From: G965215225 sp965215225
GTDB lineage: Bacteria > Pseudomonadota > Gammaproteobacteria > CBDBNL01 > JAAOII01
Reading direction: 5' to 3'
Length of the DNA: 64,000 nucleotides
NCBI GenBank assembly: GCA_965215225.1
Contig: OZ244039.1
Location: forward strand, 186,001 to 250,000
Below are positions 54,742 through 62,939 of the stretch, one piece after another. Every line of letters starts with the position of its first letter. Position 1 is the first letter of the stretch. The notes beneath the pieces were generated by a model that was given only the letters and a program-made list of their open reading frames with translations, did no database searches and had not been told where the DNA came from. The position numbers and the translations under genes are program-made.

Positions 54742-55902
54742 TTAGTTGGGAAGCGGTCGGTTACCCAAGATGAGAGAAATATCTATGATATTGTCATTGC
54801 GCCTCACACTGATGCTGATAGTCTCGCCTGGGGCTTTGCTGGCTACATAGTTAACTAGTTCATTCACTTCATCAAATTCTATTCCGTCCAACGAGATGAT
54901 CCGGTCGCCAGCAACCAAGCCACTCTGGTCGGCGGGACTGCCACGATACACGCCACTAATAAAAATCCCTTTCACTTCCGCATTGGGTGCACTTTGCCTC
55001 AGATTCACCCCCATCCAGCCGCGTTGAACCGTGCCACCAGAACGGATGTCTTCAACGACTCTTTGCATGAGATCTACTGGAATGGCAAACCCAATGCCTT
55101 GAGAACCGCCACTGCGTGAAAAAATCGCGGTGTTGATTCCCCACAACTTGCCTTCAAGGTTAATCAACGCCCCGCCGGAATTGCCGGGATTTATAGCGGC
55201 GTCGGTTTGGATGAAGTTTTCAAAGGTGGTTATGCCTACCCCCGAGCGCCCTAAGGCGCTGATTATTCCTTGAGTCACCGTCTGTCCTACGCCATAAGGA
55301 TTGCCTATTGCCAGCACCAGATCGCCAACATCAATATCTTCAACATATCCTATATCAATGGTTGGGAGATTGGTTAGGGGAATCCTCAATACCGCCAGGT
55401 CGGTTTCTGGGTCGCGCCCCACCACCTCAGCCTGCTCTTCTCGCCCGTCACGGAGGGCAACGAGAATATCATCTGCATTGGCAATGACATGATTGTTGGT
55501 GATTATCAAGCCATCGGATTCTATGATGACGCCCGAGCCAAGACTCCGCTGGACACGCTCCTGCGGGATTTGAGGTATGCGATTGAAAAAATCTTCAAAG
55601 AAGGGGTTGTTAAAGAAGGGAGAGAAGGTCTCATCCCGTGTGACCACCCGTGAGGTAAAGATATTCACCACAGCTGGTGCGGCAATCTCTACTGCTGTTG
55701 CGAAACTGCTGGTGGTCTCTATGCGAGTGATGATTTCAGACTCTACTTTGGGAGGAGCAACTATCTCTGGTCGCTGAGGCTCTGGTTGAGAGGCCTCTTG
55801 ATTTTGGTTCTCGGTTCTCAATCGATCTATTAATAATACCGAGCTGGCGCCGCCCACGAAAAAACACGCAAGCAGAAAAGGATAAAATATTCTCTTCATC
55901 AT
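54742..55902 (-). CDS. degS: DegS-like serine protease with one PDZ domain
   Basis: 386 residues. N-terminal membrane anchor (FYPFLLACFFVGGASSVLL), then a trypsin-like domain with triad His138 (TNNHV), Asp168 (ETDLAV) and Ser242 (GNSGGA), and a single C-terminal PDZ domain (about 290-380). One PDZ and a membrane anchor match DegS (sigma-E pathway sensor protease) better than DegP/DegQ, which have two PDZ domains. The gene is usually elsewhere in enterics; here it heads the hisS cluster. Confidence 0.82.
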   Translation of the reverse strand: MMKRIFYPFLLACFFVGGASSVLLIDRLRTENQNQEASQPEPQRPEIVAPPKVESEIITRIETTSSFATAVEIAAPAVVNIFTSRVVTRDETFSPFFNNPFFEDFFNRIPQIPQERVQRSLGSGVIIESDGLIITNNHVIANADDILVALRDGREEQAEVVGRDPETDLAVLRIPLTNLPTIDIGYVEDIDVGDLVLAIGNPYGVGQTVTQGIISALGRSGVGITTFENFIQTDAAINPGNSGGALINLEGKLWGINTAIFSRSGGSQGIGFAIPVDLMQRVVEDIRSGGTVQRGWMGVNLRQSAPNAEVKGIFISGVYRGSPADQSGLVAGDRIISLDGIEFDEVNELVNYVASKAPGETISISVRRNDNIIDISLILGNRPLPN

Positions 55903-55995
55903 TTGATCTTTAATGTATATGAATGTATATGTATAGTATACGCATATATATGTATATTCCTATCATCTTATGGTCTTATTATATGGTTAAAAAGA

Positions 55996-56143
55996 GGTAA
56001 ATTCCCACTAATAGATGCAACCTGACAGCCAAGATATCATCACAGAGGTTCTAAGATGGGTATAATGCTGTTTAGACATTTTTAATTTTCTTGGATGGGA
56101 TTATATAATCCTGTCAAGGATGCACTGATAGTGGGAATTTGCC
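55996..56143. mobile_element. Short MITE-like element carrying a promoter
   Basis: Imperfect inverted repeats bound a 148-bp element: GGTAAATTCCCACTAATAGA at 55996 and the complement-like GCACTGATAGTGGGAATTTG ending at 56143. Inside are TATAAT (56061-56066, context ATGGGTATAATGC) and the 14-bp palindrome GGATTATATAATCC (56098-56111), both also in the larger element at 20581-21215. It lies directly upstream of a SnoaL-like gene and probably provides its promoter. Confidence 0.55.
56061..56066 (+). promoter_or_regulatory. Putative -10 box of SnoaL-like gene B
   Basis: TATAAT about 98 bases before the ATG at 56164, inside the MITE-like element. Confidence 0.4.
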
Positions 56144-56163
56144 AGAGCTAATAATGAAAGTTT

Positions 56164-57135
56164 ATGAAAGGATTTGATTCGGAATTCAAGGATCTCACCG
56201 ACTATATTATCAAGATAACGGCAGAGATTTGGGAAGGGCGCAATGTAGATGCCATCTATCGCTATTACCATAAGGATGTGCTTATGCATACTTCCTCTGG
56301 CGATGACATGGGCGTTGAGCCAGTGGTTCAGAACACCCTAGAGGTTCTCAATACCTTCCCCGACCGCCGCCTCTTGCCTCAGGATGTGATAGTTCATCAA
56401 GATGAGGATGACTATCATTCCTCTCATCGCATCATATCGGTTATGCATCATACAGGTGATGGTATCTATGGGGCACCGACCAATAGGCTGGTGCAAGTCT
56501 ATACCATTGCCGACTGCGCGGTGAGGAACAATCAGGTCTATGAGGAATGGTTGGTGCGCGACTATAAGGCAATGATAGACCAAATGGGTTTGGAGCCGCT
56601 CGATTTCGTCCGAACCAAGTTGCTACCTTCTTTGACCCCTTTCCCATCAAGACGCAAAGAAACCAAACCGCCTAAGAGAGGCGCGACCCGGCCAAGGGTG
56701 CCACAGGTCCCAGCGGCTGCTGCCTATATTGAAGCCCAGCAGGCCCTATGGGAAGATAAGAAGCTGGCGCTGATTAACCAGCTCTACCATCCTGGCTGTG
56801 TCTTGTTTTTGCCGGGGGGGAAGGTGCGCTATGGTCGGCAGGGTGCCGATGCTTTTTTCCTCTCTTATATGGCGACTTTCAGCGACCTCAAATTGAGAAT
56901 TGATAGAGTGACGGTGAATGAGAAAGGAGGGGCTTTCTTAAGAGTCGCAATAAGATGGAATCTTGAGGGCATCCATAGTGGCGCTGGTCTTTTTGGCGAG
57001 CCAACTTTTGCGCCCATAAGTATCATGGGTATCTCTCATGCCGAGCTTCATAAAGGACAGGTGATCAACCAATGGATTGGGATAGATGAATTGGCGCTCT
57101 TGGCGCAGGTGGAAATGAAGCGCGATTTACTATGA
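56164..57135 (+). CDS. Two-domain SnoaL-like (NTF2-fold) protein B
   Basis: 323 residues with two NTF2/SnoaL-like domains: one from about 5-150 (LTDYIIKITAEIWEGRNVDAI, FPDRRLLPQDVI, SHRIISVMHHTG) and one from about 180-320 (QALWEDKKLALINQLYHPGC, SYMATFSDLKLRI). They are joined by a basic linker rich in Arg/Pro. The next gene is a clear paralogue. The protein family binds or cyclises small molecules; no substrate is inferred. Remnants of the paralogue's 3' end occur between the methyltransferase genes further on. Confidence 0.75.
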   Translation: MKGFDSEFKDLTDYIIKITAEIWEGRNVDAIYRYYHKDVLMHTSSGDDMGVEPVVQNTLEVLNTFPDRRLLPQDVIVHQDEDDYHSSHRIISVMHHTGDGIYGAPTNRLVQVYTIADCAVRNNQVYEEWLVRDYKAMIDQMGLEPLDFVRTKLLPSLTPFPSRRKETKPPKRGATRPRVPQVPAAAAYIEAQQALWEDKKLALINQLYHPGCVLFLPGGKVRYGRQGADAFFLSYMATFSDLKLRIDRVTVNEKGGAFLRVAIRWNLEGIHSGAGLFGEPTFAPISIMGISHAELHKGQVINQWIGIDELALLAQVEMKRDLL

Positions 57136-57211
57136 GCGCTCGTCATCCTCCTATCTGCCAAGCCAAAGCAATACAAATGAAGCGCCATTTACTATGAACA
57201 TTCGTTAAGAT

Positions 57212-58207
57212 ATGGCAATGAAAGGATTTGACCCGCAGTTTAAGGATCTCACCGATTACATTATTAAGATAACCGCAGAGATCTGGGAAGGGCGGGCAGT
57301 AGGCGCTATTGATAAGTATTATGACAAGAAGGCAGTGCGCCATACTCCTTATGGCGATCAGGTGGGAGTGGCAACCATTATTGAGGATACTCTACGGCTG
57401 TTGGATGAGTTTCCCGACCGCCAGCTGCTGCCTCAAGATGTCATAGGCGATCAGAAAGCGAACGACTACCATTCGTCTCACCGCATTATTGCAGTGATGC
57501 ATAATAGAGGCGAGGGATTTTACGGTCTGCCTAGTGGCGAGTTGATTCAGACCTATGCCATTGCGGATTGTGCGGTGCGCGCCAATCAGATCTATGAGGA
57601 ATGGGAGCTGCATGACTCTAAAGGCTTGGTGTTGCAGATGGGGTATGAGCCGATTGAGTTTGTCAGAACAAAACTGTTGCCGAAGCATATCAAGTCGCCA
57701 GCAACAAGCAAGCCTGTCAAAACTAGGAGGGGCATAGGACACCAGAACAAACCAGACTCGGACGCAGCCGAGAACTATGTCCGCCTGCTGCGAGCCATTT
57801 GGGAGGAGGCGAACCTAGCAATAATAGGCGATTACTATCATCCAGCCTGCACGCTGTTTTTGCCCGGCAATTTGGTGTCCTACGGCTGTGATGCCGCCGA
57901 TGCTTTCTTTATGTCTTACTTGGCAGCCTTTAGCAAGATTCGCCTTTCTGTCGCTAAGGTAACCACAAATCAAGAGAAGGGGATGCCATTGAGAGTGGCA
58001 GTTCGCTGGAATATAAAAGCGAAGCATACTGGCAGTGGTCGCTTCGGCGAGCCTAGCTCAGCGCCAGTGGAGTTTATGGCAATTTCCCATCTCCACTTCT
58101 ATAGAGGTAAGATTCTAGCCGAGTGGTTGCTGATAGACGAGCTTGCCATTTTGTTACAGATTGAGCTGGCGAGACATAAATCAGAAGTCAAATCAAAAAG
58201 CAAATAG
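57212..58207 (+). CDS. Two-domain SnoaL-like (NTF2-fold) protein C
   Basis: 331 residues, same layout as the preceding gene, with which it shares blocks such as FDPQFKDLTDYIIKITAEIW and FPDRQLLPQDVIGDQ. The start may be the ATG at 57212 or two codons later. Second domain about 185-325. Tandem duplication with divergence. Its last 50 codons were copied, together with a methyltransferase gene, into the array downstream (61054-61206 and 62701-62854). Confidence 0.75.
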   Translation: MAMKGFDPQFKDLTDYIIKITAEIWEGRAVGAIDKYYDKKAVRHTPYGDQVGVATIIEDTLRLLDEFPDRQLLPQDVIGDQKANDYHSSHRIIAVMHNRGEGFYGLPSGELIQTYAIADCAVRANQIYEEWELHDSKGLVLQMGYEPIEFVRTKLLPKHIKSPATSKPVKTRRGIGHQNKPDSDAAENYVRLLRAIWEEANLAIIGDYYHPACTLFLPGNLVSYGCDAADAFFMSYLAAFSKIRLSVAKVTTNQEKGMPLRVAVRWNIKAKHTGSGRFGEPSSAPVEFMAISHLHFYRGKILAEWLLIDELAILLQIELARHKSEVKSKSK

Positions 58208-58224
58208 CACCAGCCAATCTTAAT

Positions 58225-58260
58225 ATCTACAATAGTAGAAATTTTATATCAGGCAAATTC
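58225..58260 (-). CRISPR. Lone Cas12a-type repeat-like sequence
   Basis: The minus strand reads ATATAAAATTTCTACTATTGTAGAT at 58249-58225 with a different 5' part from the pair at 20.4 kb. It sits in the convergent gap between a SnoaL-like gene and the first methyltransferase, adjoining a MITE-like end (GGCAAATTCCCACTATCAG at 58252). A single repeat, so not an array by itself. Confidence 0.4.
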
Positions 58261-58302
58261 CCACTATCAGTGCAACCCCTCTCCGCTTACTTGTTTCCTT
58301 TG

Positions 58303-59571
58303 TCATAACAGCTTGGGAGAAGGTTTCCATTTAGTTATTTCTCTTTTGATGTCTTTTAGCTCGGTTTGCACCCATTCGCCCCTATTGACAAATTTCTGAT
58401 GAATGTGGTTTTCAAGCTCATTGAAATGCGCGGTTAATTTACTATACTCCACTTTGTATGCTCTATCCGGATCAGCCGTCTGATAGCTGGTCAGCCTGGA
58501 TTTCACATCTTTTGCCACGCCGACCTTATATTCACCCGGATATTTGGGATGTGAAATGACGTAAATATATTTCTTGGTGCTGGACTCATCCTTTCCGCCT
58601 CTTACCGGCAATTTGGTGGTGAAATACGGCTCTCCTCTGAAAAGATCTGCTGGCACCTCCTTACCCAGTCGCAGCTTCACCAATTCATAAGCCTTCTGAG
58701 AGACATCTATGCCTATCCAACTGCGTTCCAACTTCTCGGCCGCTATGCATGTCGTTGCGCAACCGCAAAAAGGATCAAGAACCATATCCCCTTTGTTGCT
58801 GCTGGCAGATATTAGCCGTTCTAACAATTTGATGGGCTTTTGAGTGGGGTAGCCTTGCCATTGTTTGTCCATATTAAAAACCCCTTTAATATCCCAAACA
58901 TCATCCATCCCGACAATACTATAATATCCAAACTCATCTTGTCCTACATACCCCTTCTCTCCAAGTTTACTTTTATAAGGATCGCTTAAAGACGGTTTAA
59001 AATCTAACATTCGCTTTTTTAATAGCGGATTGAATTGATACTGTGAAGATTTTGTATAGAAAAATAAAGTATCGTGCTTTCGTGAAAAAAATTTTTTGGC
59101 TTTACCACCCATAAAGTAGTGCCATATAACCTCATTTCTAAAATGTTTCTCACCAAAGATACAGTCTAAAACCAGCTTCAAATAATGACTCATAGTAGGG
59201 TCGCAATGAAGGTAAATGCTACCTGTTTGCTTAAGTATCCTTTGCATCTCAATCAGCCGAATAGCCATATAAACGCAATAACAATAGTTATACTTATTGC
59301 TGAAGGTTCTAATCCCAGTAAGCAGATGATGAAGCTCTGGGTTATCTTGTTCTATCTCCCTCACCCACTCATCCTTCACATCTTCCTCACGGAAGATATC
59401 TTTGAACTCTGCCCCTTCGGCTGAACTGCCAATGGGGGCGGTAAAAGTTTTGTTCTTATTGAATGGCGGGTCTAAATAGATCAAATCCACACATTCGCTA
59501 TTCATCCCTTTTAAGATGTCTAGGTTGTCGCGACAAAAGATAGTGCGCGGTTTTACATTTAGTCTGCTCAT
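58303..59571 (-). CDS. DNA methyltransferase fused to GIY-YIG-like (T5orf172/MUG113) domain, copy 1
   Basis: 422 residues. Catalytic motif D-P-P-F at 34-37 precedes AdoMet motif D-P-F-C-G-C-A-T-T at 266-274, the beta-class order of N6-adenine (or N4-cytosine) methyltransferases. Residues about 150-240, where target recognition is expected, share little with the other copies. Residues about 335-410 form a T5orf172/MUG113-type GIY-YIG-superfamily domain: YIYV, YKVGVAKDVKSR (Arg359) and ELENHIH (Glu387), then EW. Such domains are nuclease-like, so one chain may both modify and cut DNA, or use the domain only for binding. The C-terminal domain is the most divergent of the four copies. It follows copy 2 by 93 bases with no evident promoter. 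Confidence 0.82.
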   Translation of the reverse strand: MSRLNVKPRTIFCRDNLDILKGMNSECVDLIYLDPPFNKNKTFTAPIGSSAEGAEFKDIFREEDVKDEWVREIEQDNPELHHLLTGIRTFSNKYNYCYCVYMAIRLIEMQRILKQTGSIYLHCDPTMSHYLKLVLDCIFGEKHFRNEVIWHYFMGGKAKKFFSRKHDTLFFYTKSSQYQFNPLLKKRMLDFKPSLSDPYKSKLGEKGYVGQDEFGYYSIVGMDDVWDIKGVFNMDKQWQGYPTQKPIKLLERLISASSNKGDMVLDPFCGCATTCIAAEKLERSWIGIDVSQKAYELVKLRLGKEVPADLFRGEPYFTTKLPVRGGKDESSTKKYIYVISHPKYPGEYKVGVAKDVKSRLTSYQTADPDRAYKVEYSKLTAHFNELENHIHQKFVNRGEWVQTELKDIKREITKWKPSPKLL

Positions 59572-59664
59572 TATGCCTTAATGCTTTTTTCAGTTAGATA
59601 TCTTTCAGCGCTCTGGGGCACTGTATATCCTTTTAATTCTATATCAATTAAAGCAATCTGATGA

Positions 59665-60900
59665 TTAGGCTGGCTTCCAGCGCCTTACCTTCTTTTTTAT
59701 CTCATCAATAGTAGCCGTGACCCATTCTTTCTCACGGGGGTATTCTTGATGGATGTAGTGTTCTATTTCACGGTAGTGTATTGTCTTATACTTCCACACC
59801 ACTTCGGTGGGTTTTGGCGCCTGTGCCATCACGCTCTTGGCGCGGCTCTCAGGGTTCTTGGATACCCCCACCTTGACCTGATTAGGCAATAGTTCATTCT
59901 TCATAATATACACATAGCCCGTCTCTCTGGGGTCTTCTTTGCCCCGCTTAGGCGGGGTGGTGCTAAAATTCGGCTCGCCTCTAAAAAGGTTGGTGGGCAC
60001 TTCTTTAGCTAGGCGCATCTTTACCAATTCATAGGCTTTTAGCGAGACATCTATGCCTATCCAGGTGCGCTCCAATTTTTCGGCTGCCACACAAGTAGTG
60101 GCACAGCCACAGAAAGGGTCTAAGACCAGATCTCCTTTGTTGCTGCTGGCTCTGATAATCCTATCCAGTAATTTTAGGGGTTTTTGGGTTGGGTAGCCAT
60201 TATATTCTTTTTTGCTTCGGGCGGCTATAGCTATTTGCCAGCAAGTCTCAGGCACCTTACCTTTGCTACCATATTCTGCCTGGAGCTCTTTATTAATCCC
60301 GTAGCCTCCTGTGTGTGGGCCACCATCTGCATATGACAGTCGAACATCATCTTTATTAAAAGTCCATTTCTTACCTTTAGAATACCAAAATATAGTATCG
60401 TGCTTACGATTAAACTGACGCATATGAGGAGAACCAGGGCCGGTATAAAACCATATAATTTCATTCCTAAAATTTTTTTCACCGAATATGCAATCCAATA
60501 TCAATTTCAAATAATGGCTCATGGTTGGATCACAATGGAGGTAAAGACTAGCGGCAGGTTTTAATATTCTTTGTATCTCCATCAAACGAATAGCCATATA
60601 GACACAATAACAATAGTTATATAATCCACCAAACTCTTTTATGTTAACAAGTAAGGTATAAAGTCGGTGATTGTCTCTTTCTATGCTATTAACCCATTCA
60701 TCCTTCAGATCTTCCTCACGGAAGATATCTTTGAACTCTGCTCCCTCGGCTGAACTGCCAATGGGGGCGGCAAAAGTTTTCTTTTTATTGAACGGCGGGT
60801 CTAAATAGATCAAATCCACACATTCGCTATTCATCCCTTTTAAGATGTCTAGGTTGTCGCGACAAAAGATAGTGCGCGGTTTTACATTTAATCTGCTCAT
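59665..60900 (-). CDS. DNA methyltransferase fused to GIY-YIG-like domain, copy 2
   Basis: 411 residues. The first 65 residues are almost identical to the other copies (RPRTIFCRDNLDIL type start, DPPF motif at 34-37). The central segment differs from copy 3 mainly after NKDDVR, where 35-45 residues are unrelated; the flanks (FNRKHDTIFWYSKGKKWTF and WQIAIAARSKKEYNGYPTQKP) are shared. DPFCGCATT follows. The C-terminal domain (GYVYIMKNE..., QVKVGVSKNPESRAK, EIEHYIHQEY, EWVTATIDEI) is nearly identical to copies 3 and 4. AAGG lies about 7 bases before the ATG. A promoter-like TATAAT lies 86 bases upstream. Confidence 0.82.
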   Translation of the reverse strand: MSRLNVKPRTIFCRDNLDILKGMNSECVDLIYLDPPFNKKKTFAAPIGSSAEGAEFKDIFREEDLKDEWVNSIERDNHRLYTLLVNIKEFGGLYNYCYCVYMAIRLMEIQRILKPAASLYLHCDPTMSHYLKLILDCIFGEKNFRNEIIWFYTGPGSPHMRQFNRKHDTIFWYSKGKKWTFNKDDVRLSYADGGPHTGGYGINKELQAEYGSKGKVPETCWQIAIAARSKKEYNGYPTQKPLKLLDRIIRASSNKGDLVLDPFCGCATTCVAAEKLERTWIGIDVSLKAYELVKMRLAKEVPTNLFRGEPNFSTTPPKRGKEDPRETGYVYIMKNELLPNQVKVGVSKNPESRAKSVMAQAPKPTEVVWKYKTIHYREIEHYIHQEYPREKEWVTATIDEIKKKVRRWKPA

Positions 60901-60985
60901 TATGCCTTTTTCAGTTTATGAATTCCCACTATAAGTGCCACACCTCTCTAAAATCAACAAAGAGGCTTATCAATGTATAAACAGC

Positions 60986-60991
60986 ATTATA
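60986..60991 (-). promoter_or_regulatory. Putative -10 box of methyltransferase copy 2
   Basis: TATAAT on the minus strand in the ATGGGTATAATG context of the repeated promoter module; followed by a MITE-like end (GAATTCCCACTATAAGTGCC reads on the plus strand at 60919). Confidence 0.45.
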
Positions 60992-61053
60992 CCCATCTTT
61001 CAAAAAAAGAATAAGCAATGATAGAAAAATGAGGGAGGAGGGTGTGTTTTATC

Positions 61054-61206
61054 GCTCGGCGCCAGTGGAGTTTATGGCAATTTCCCATCTCCATTTTTAT
61101 ACCCCGCTTTTATAGGGGTAAGATTCTAACCGAGTGGTTGCTGATAGACGAGCTTGCCATTTTGTTACAGATTGAGCTGGCGAGACACAAATTAGAGGAC
61201 GAATAG
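61054..61206 (+). pseudogene. Fragment of the SnoaL-like gene end, scar 1
   Basis: A close copy of the last 50 codons of the gene ending at 58207 (CGCCAGTGGAGTTTATGGCA ... GAGCTGGCGAGACA), with a 12-bp insertion near 61103 and a new stop. No start or promoter. It marks the left edge of a duplicated SnoaL-methyltransferase unit. Confidence 0.8.
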
Positions 61207-61219
61207 ACAAGTCAATTTT

Positions 61220-61283
61220 GGCTGAAGCCTTCTTGGAACTTAGGCTTACCAAGCCTTCTTAGCTAGCTTTGTTAGCTTCAGCC
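61220..61283. terminator. Inverted repeat after methyltransferase copy 3
   Basis: GGCTGAAGC (61220-61228) and GCTTCAGCC (61275-61283) enclose a smaller inverted repeat (CTTAGGCTTACCAAGCC). Repeated at 62868-62931. Located just past the stop of copy 3, so it could end transcription, though no U tract is seen. Confidence 0.35.
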
Positions 61284-61291
61284 CTCAACTC

Positions 61292-62545
61292 TCACGGGGC
61301 TGGCTTCCAGCGCCTTACCTTCTTTTTTATCTCATCAATGGTAGCCGTGACCCATTCTTTCTCACGGGGATACTCTTGGTGGATGTAGTGTTCTATTTCA
61401 CGGTAGTGTATTGTTTTATACTTCCACACGACTTCGGTGGGTTTTGGCGCCTGTGCCATCACACTTTTGGCGCGGCTCTCAGGGTTCTTAGACACCCCCA
61501 CCTTGACCTGATTAGGCAATAGTTCATTCTTCATGATATATACATATCCCGTTTCTGTGGCGTCTTCTTTGCCCCGCTTAGGCGGGGTGGTGCTAAAGTT
61601 CGGCTCACCTCTAAAAAGGTTGGTAGGCACTTCTTTTGCTAGGCGCATCTTTACCAATTCATAGGCTTTTTGAGAGACATCTATGCCTATCCAGGTGCGC
61701 TCCAATTTTTCGGCTGCCACACAAGTAGTGGCACAGCCACAGAAAGGGTCTAAGACCAGGTCTCCTTTGTTGCTGCTGGCTCTGATAATCCTATCCAGTA
61801 ATTTTAAGGGCTTCTGGGTAGGGTAGCCATTATATTCTTTTCTACTTCGGGCGGCTATAGCTATTTGCCACCAGGTCTCAGGCACTTTACCCCTCTTCTG
61901 CATATCGGCTATGTTTTGTGGTTCAAAGGCACTGCCAGTATCAAAAACTTTTCTAGGTCTTTGGTTGGGGTCTTTATATGGAACTCTCACATCATCCTTA
62001 TTAAAAGTCCATTTTTTGCCACTAGAATACCAAAATATAGTATCGTGCTTACGATTAAACTGACGCATATAAGGAGAACCAGGACCTGTATAACACCATA
62101 TGATTTCATCCCTGAAATTATTCTCACCAAAGATACAATCTAAACTCAGCTTCAAATAATGGCTCATGGTTGGATCGCAATGAAGGTAGATACTACCAGT
62201 AGGTTTTAATATTCTTTTGATCTCCATCAAGCGAATAGCCATATAGACACAATAACAATAGTTATATAATCCGCCAAACTCTTTTATGCCAGCAAGTAAG
62301 GTATAAAGTCTGTGATTGTCCCGTTCTATGCTGTCAACCCATTCATCCTTCAGATCTTCCTCACGGAAGATATCTTTGAACTCTGCTCCCTCGGCTGAAC
62401 TACCAATGGGCGCGGCAAAAATTTTATTCTTATTGAACGGCGGGTCTAAATAGATCAAATCGACACATTCGCTATTCATCCCTTTTAAGATGTCTAGGTT
62501 GTCGCGACAAAAGATAGTGCGCGGTCTTACATTTAATCTACTCAT
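61292..62545 (-). CDS. DNA methyltransferase fused to GIY-YIG-like domain, copy 3
   Basis: 417 residues. N-terminal 140 residues and C-terminal 170 residues are nearly the same as copy 2, including DPPF (34-37), DPFCGCATT and the KVGVSKNPESR domain. The variable insert after NKDDVR reads VPYKDPNQRPRKVFDTGS..., unlike copy 2, pointing to exchange of a target-recognition segment. Upstream lies the repeated promoter module with TATAAT at 62634-62639. Confidence 0.82.
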   Translation of the reverse strand: MSRLNVRPRTIFCRDNLDILKGMNSECVDLIYLDPPFNKNKIFAAPIGSSAEGAEFKDIFREEDLKDEWVDSIERDNHRLYTLLAGIKEFGGLYNYCYCVYMAIRLMEIKRILKPTGSIYLHCDPTMSHYLKLSLDCIFGENNFRDEIIWCYTGPGSPYMRQFNRKHDTIFWYSSGKKWTFNKDDVRVPYKDPNQRPRKVFDTGSAFEPQNIADMQKRGKVPETWWQIAIAARSRKEYNGYPTQKPLKLLDRIIRASSNKGDLVLDPFCGCATTCVAAEKLERTWIGIDVSQKAYELVKMRLAKEVPTNLFRGEPNFSTTPPKRGKEDATETGYVYIMKNELLPNQVKVGVSKNPESRAKSVMAQAPKPTEVVWKYKTIHYREIEHYIHQEYPREKEWVTATIDEIKKKVRRWKPAP

Positions 62546-62633
62546 TATGCCTTAATGCTTTTTTCAGTTTATGAATTCCCACTATAAGTGCCACACCTCT
62601 CTAAAATCAACAAAGAGGTTTCGTGTAAAAGGC

Positions 62634-62639
62634 ATTATA
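62634..62639 (-). promoter_or_regulatory. Putative -10 box of methyltransferase copy 3
   Basis: Minus-strand TATAAT in ATGGGTATAATGCCTTTTACACG, 89 bases before the ATG; the block also occurs at 20881. Confidence 0.45.
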
Positions 62640-62700
62640 CCCATCTTTCAAAGAAAGAATGAGCGATGATAGAGAAAAATGAGGAAATAAAGAGCATTAT

Positions 62701-62854
62701 CGCTCAGCGCCAGTAGAGTTTATGGCAATTTCCCATCTTCATTTTTATACCCCGCTTTTATAGAGGTAAGATTCTAACCGAGTGGTTGCTAATGGACGAG
62801 CTTGCCATTTTGTTACAGATTGAGCTGGCGAAACGCAAATTAGAAGGCGAATAG
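62701..62854 (+). pseudogene. Fragment of the SnoaL-like gene end, scar 2
   Basis: Second copy of the fragment at 61054-61206, with the same 12-bp insertion, so it derives from the first scar by duplication of a unit of about 1.65 kb. Confidence 0.8.
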
Positions 62855-62867
62855 ACGAGTCAATTTT

Positions 62868-62931
62868 GGCTGAAGCCTTATTGGAGCTTAGGCTTACCAA
62901 GCCTTCTTAGCTAGCTTTGTTAGCTTCAGCC
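62868..62931. terminator. Inverted repeat after methyltransferase copy 4
   Basis: GGCTGAAGC and GCTTCAGCC arms as at 61220-61283. Confidence 0.35.
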
Positions 62932-62939
62932 CTCAACTC

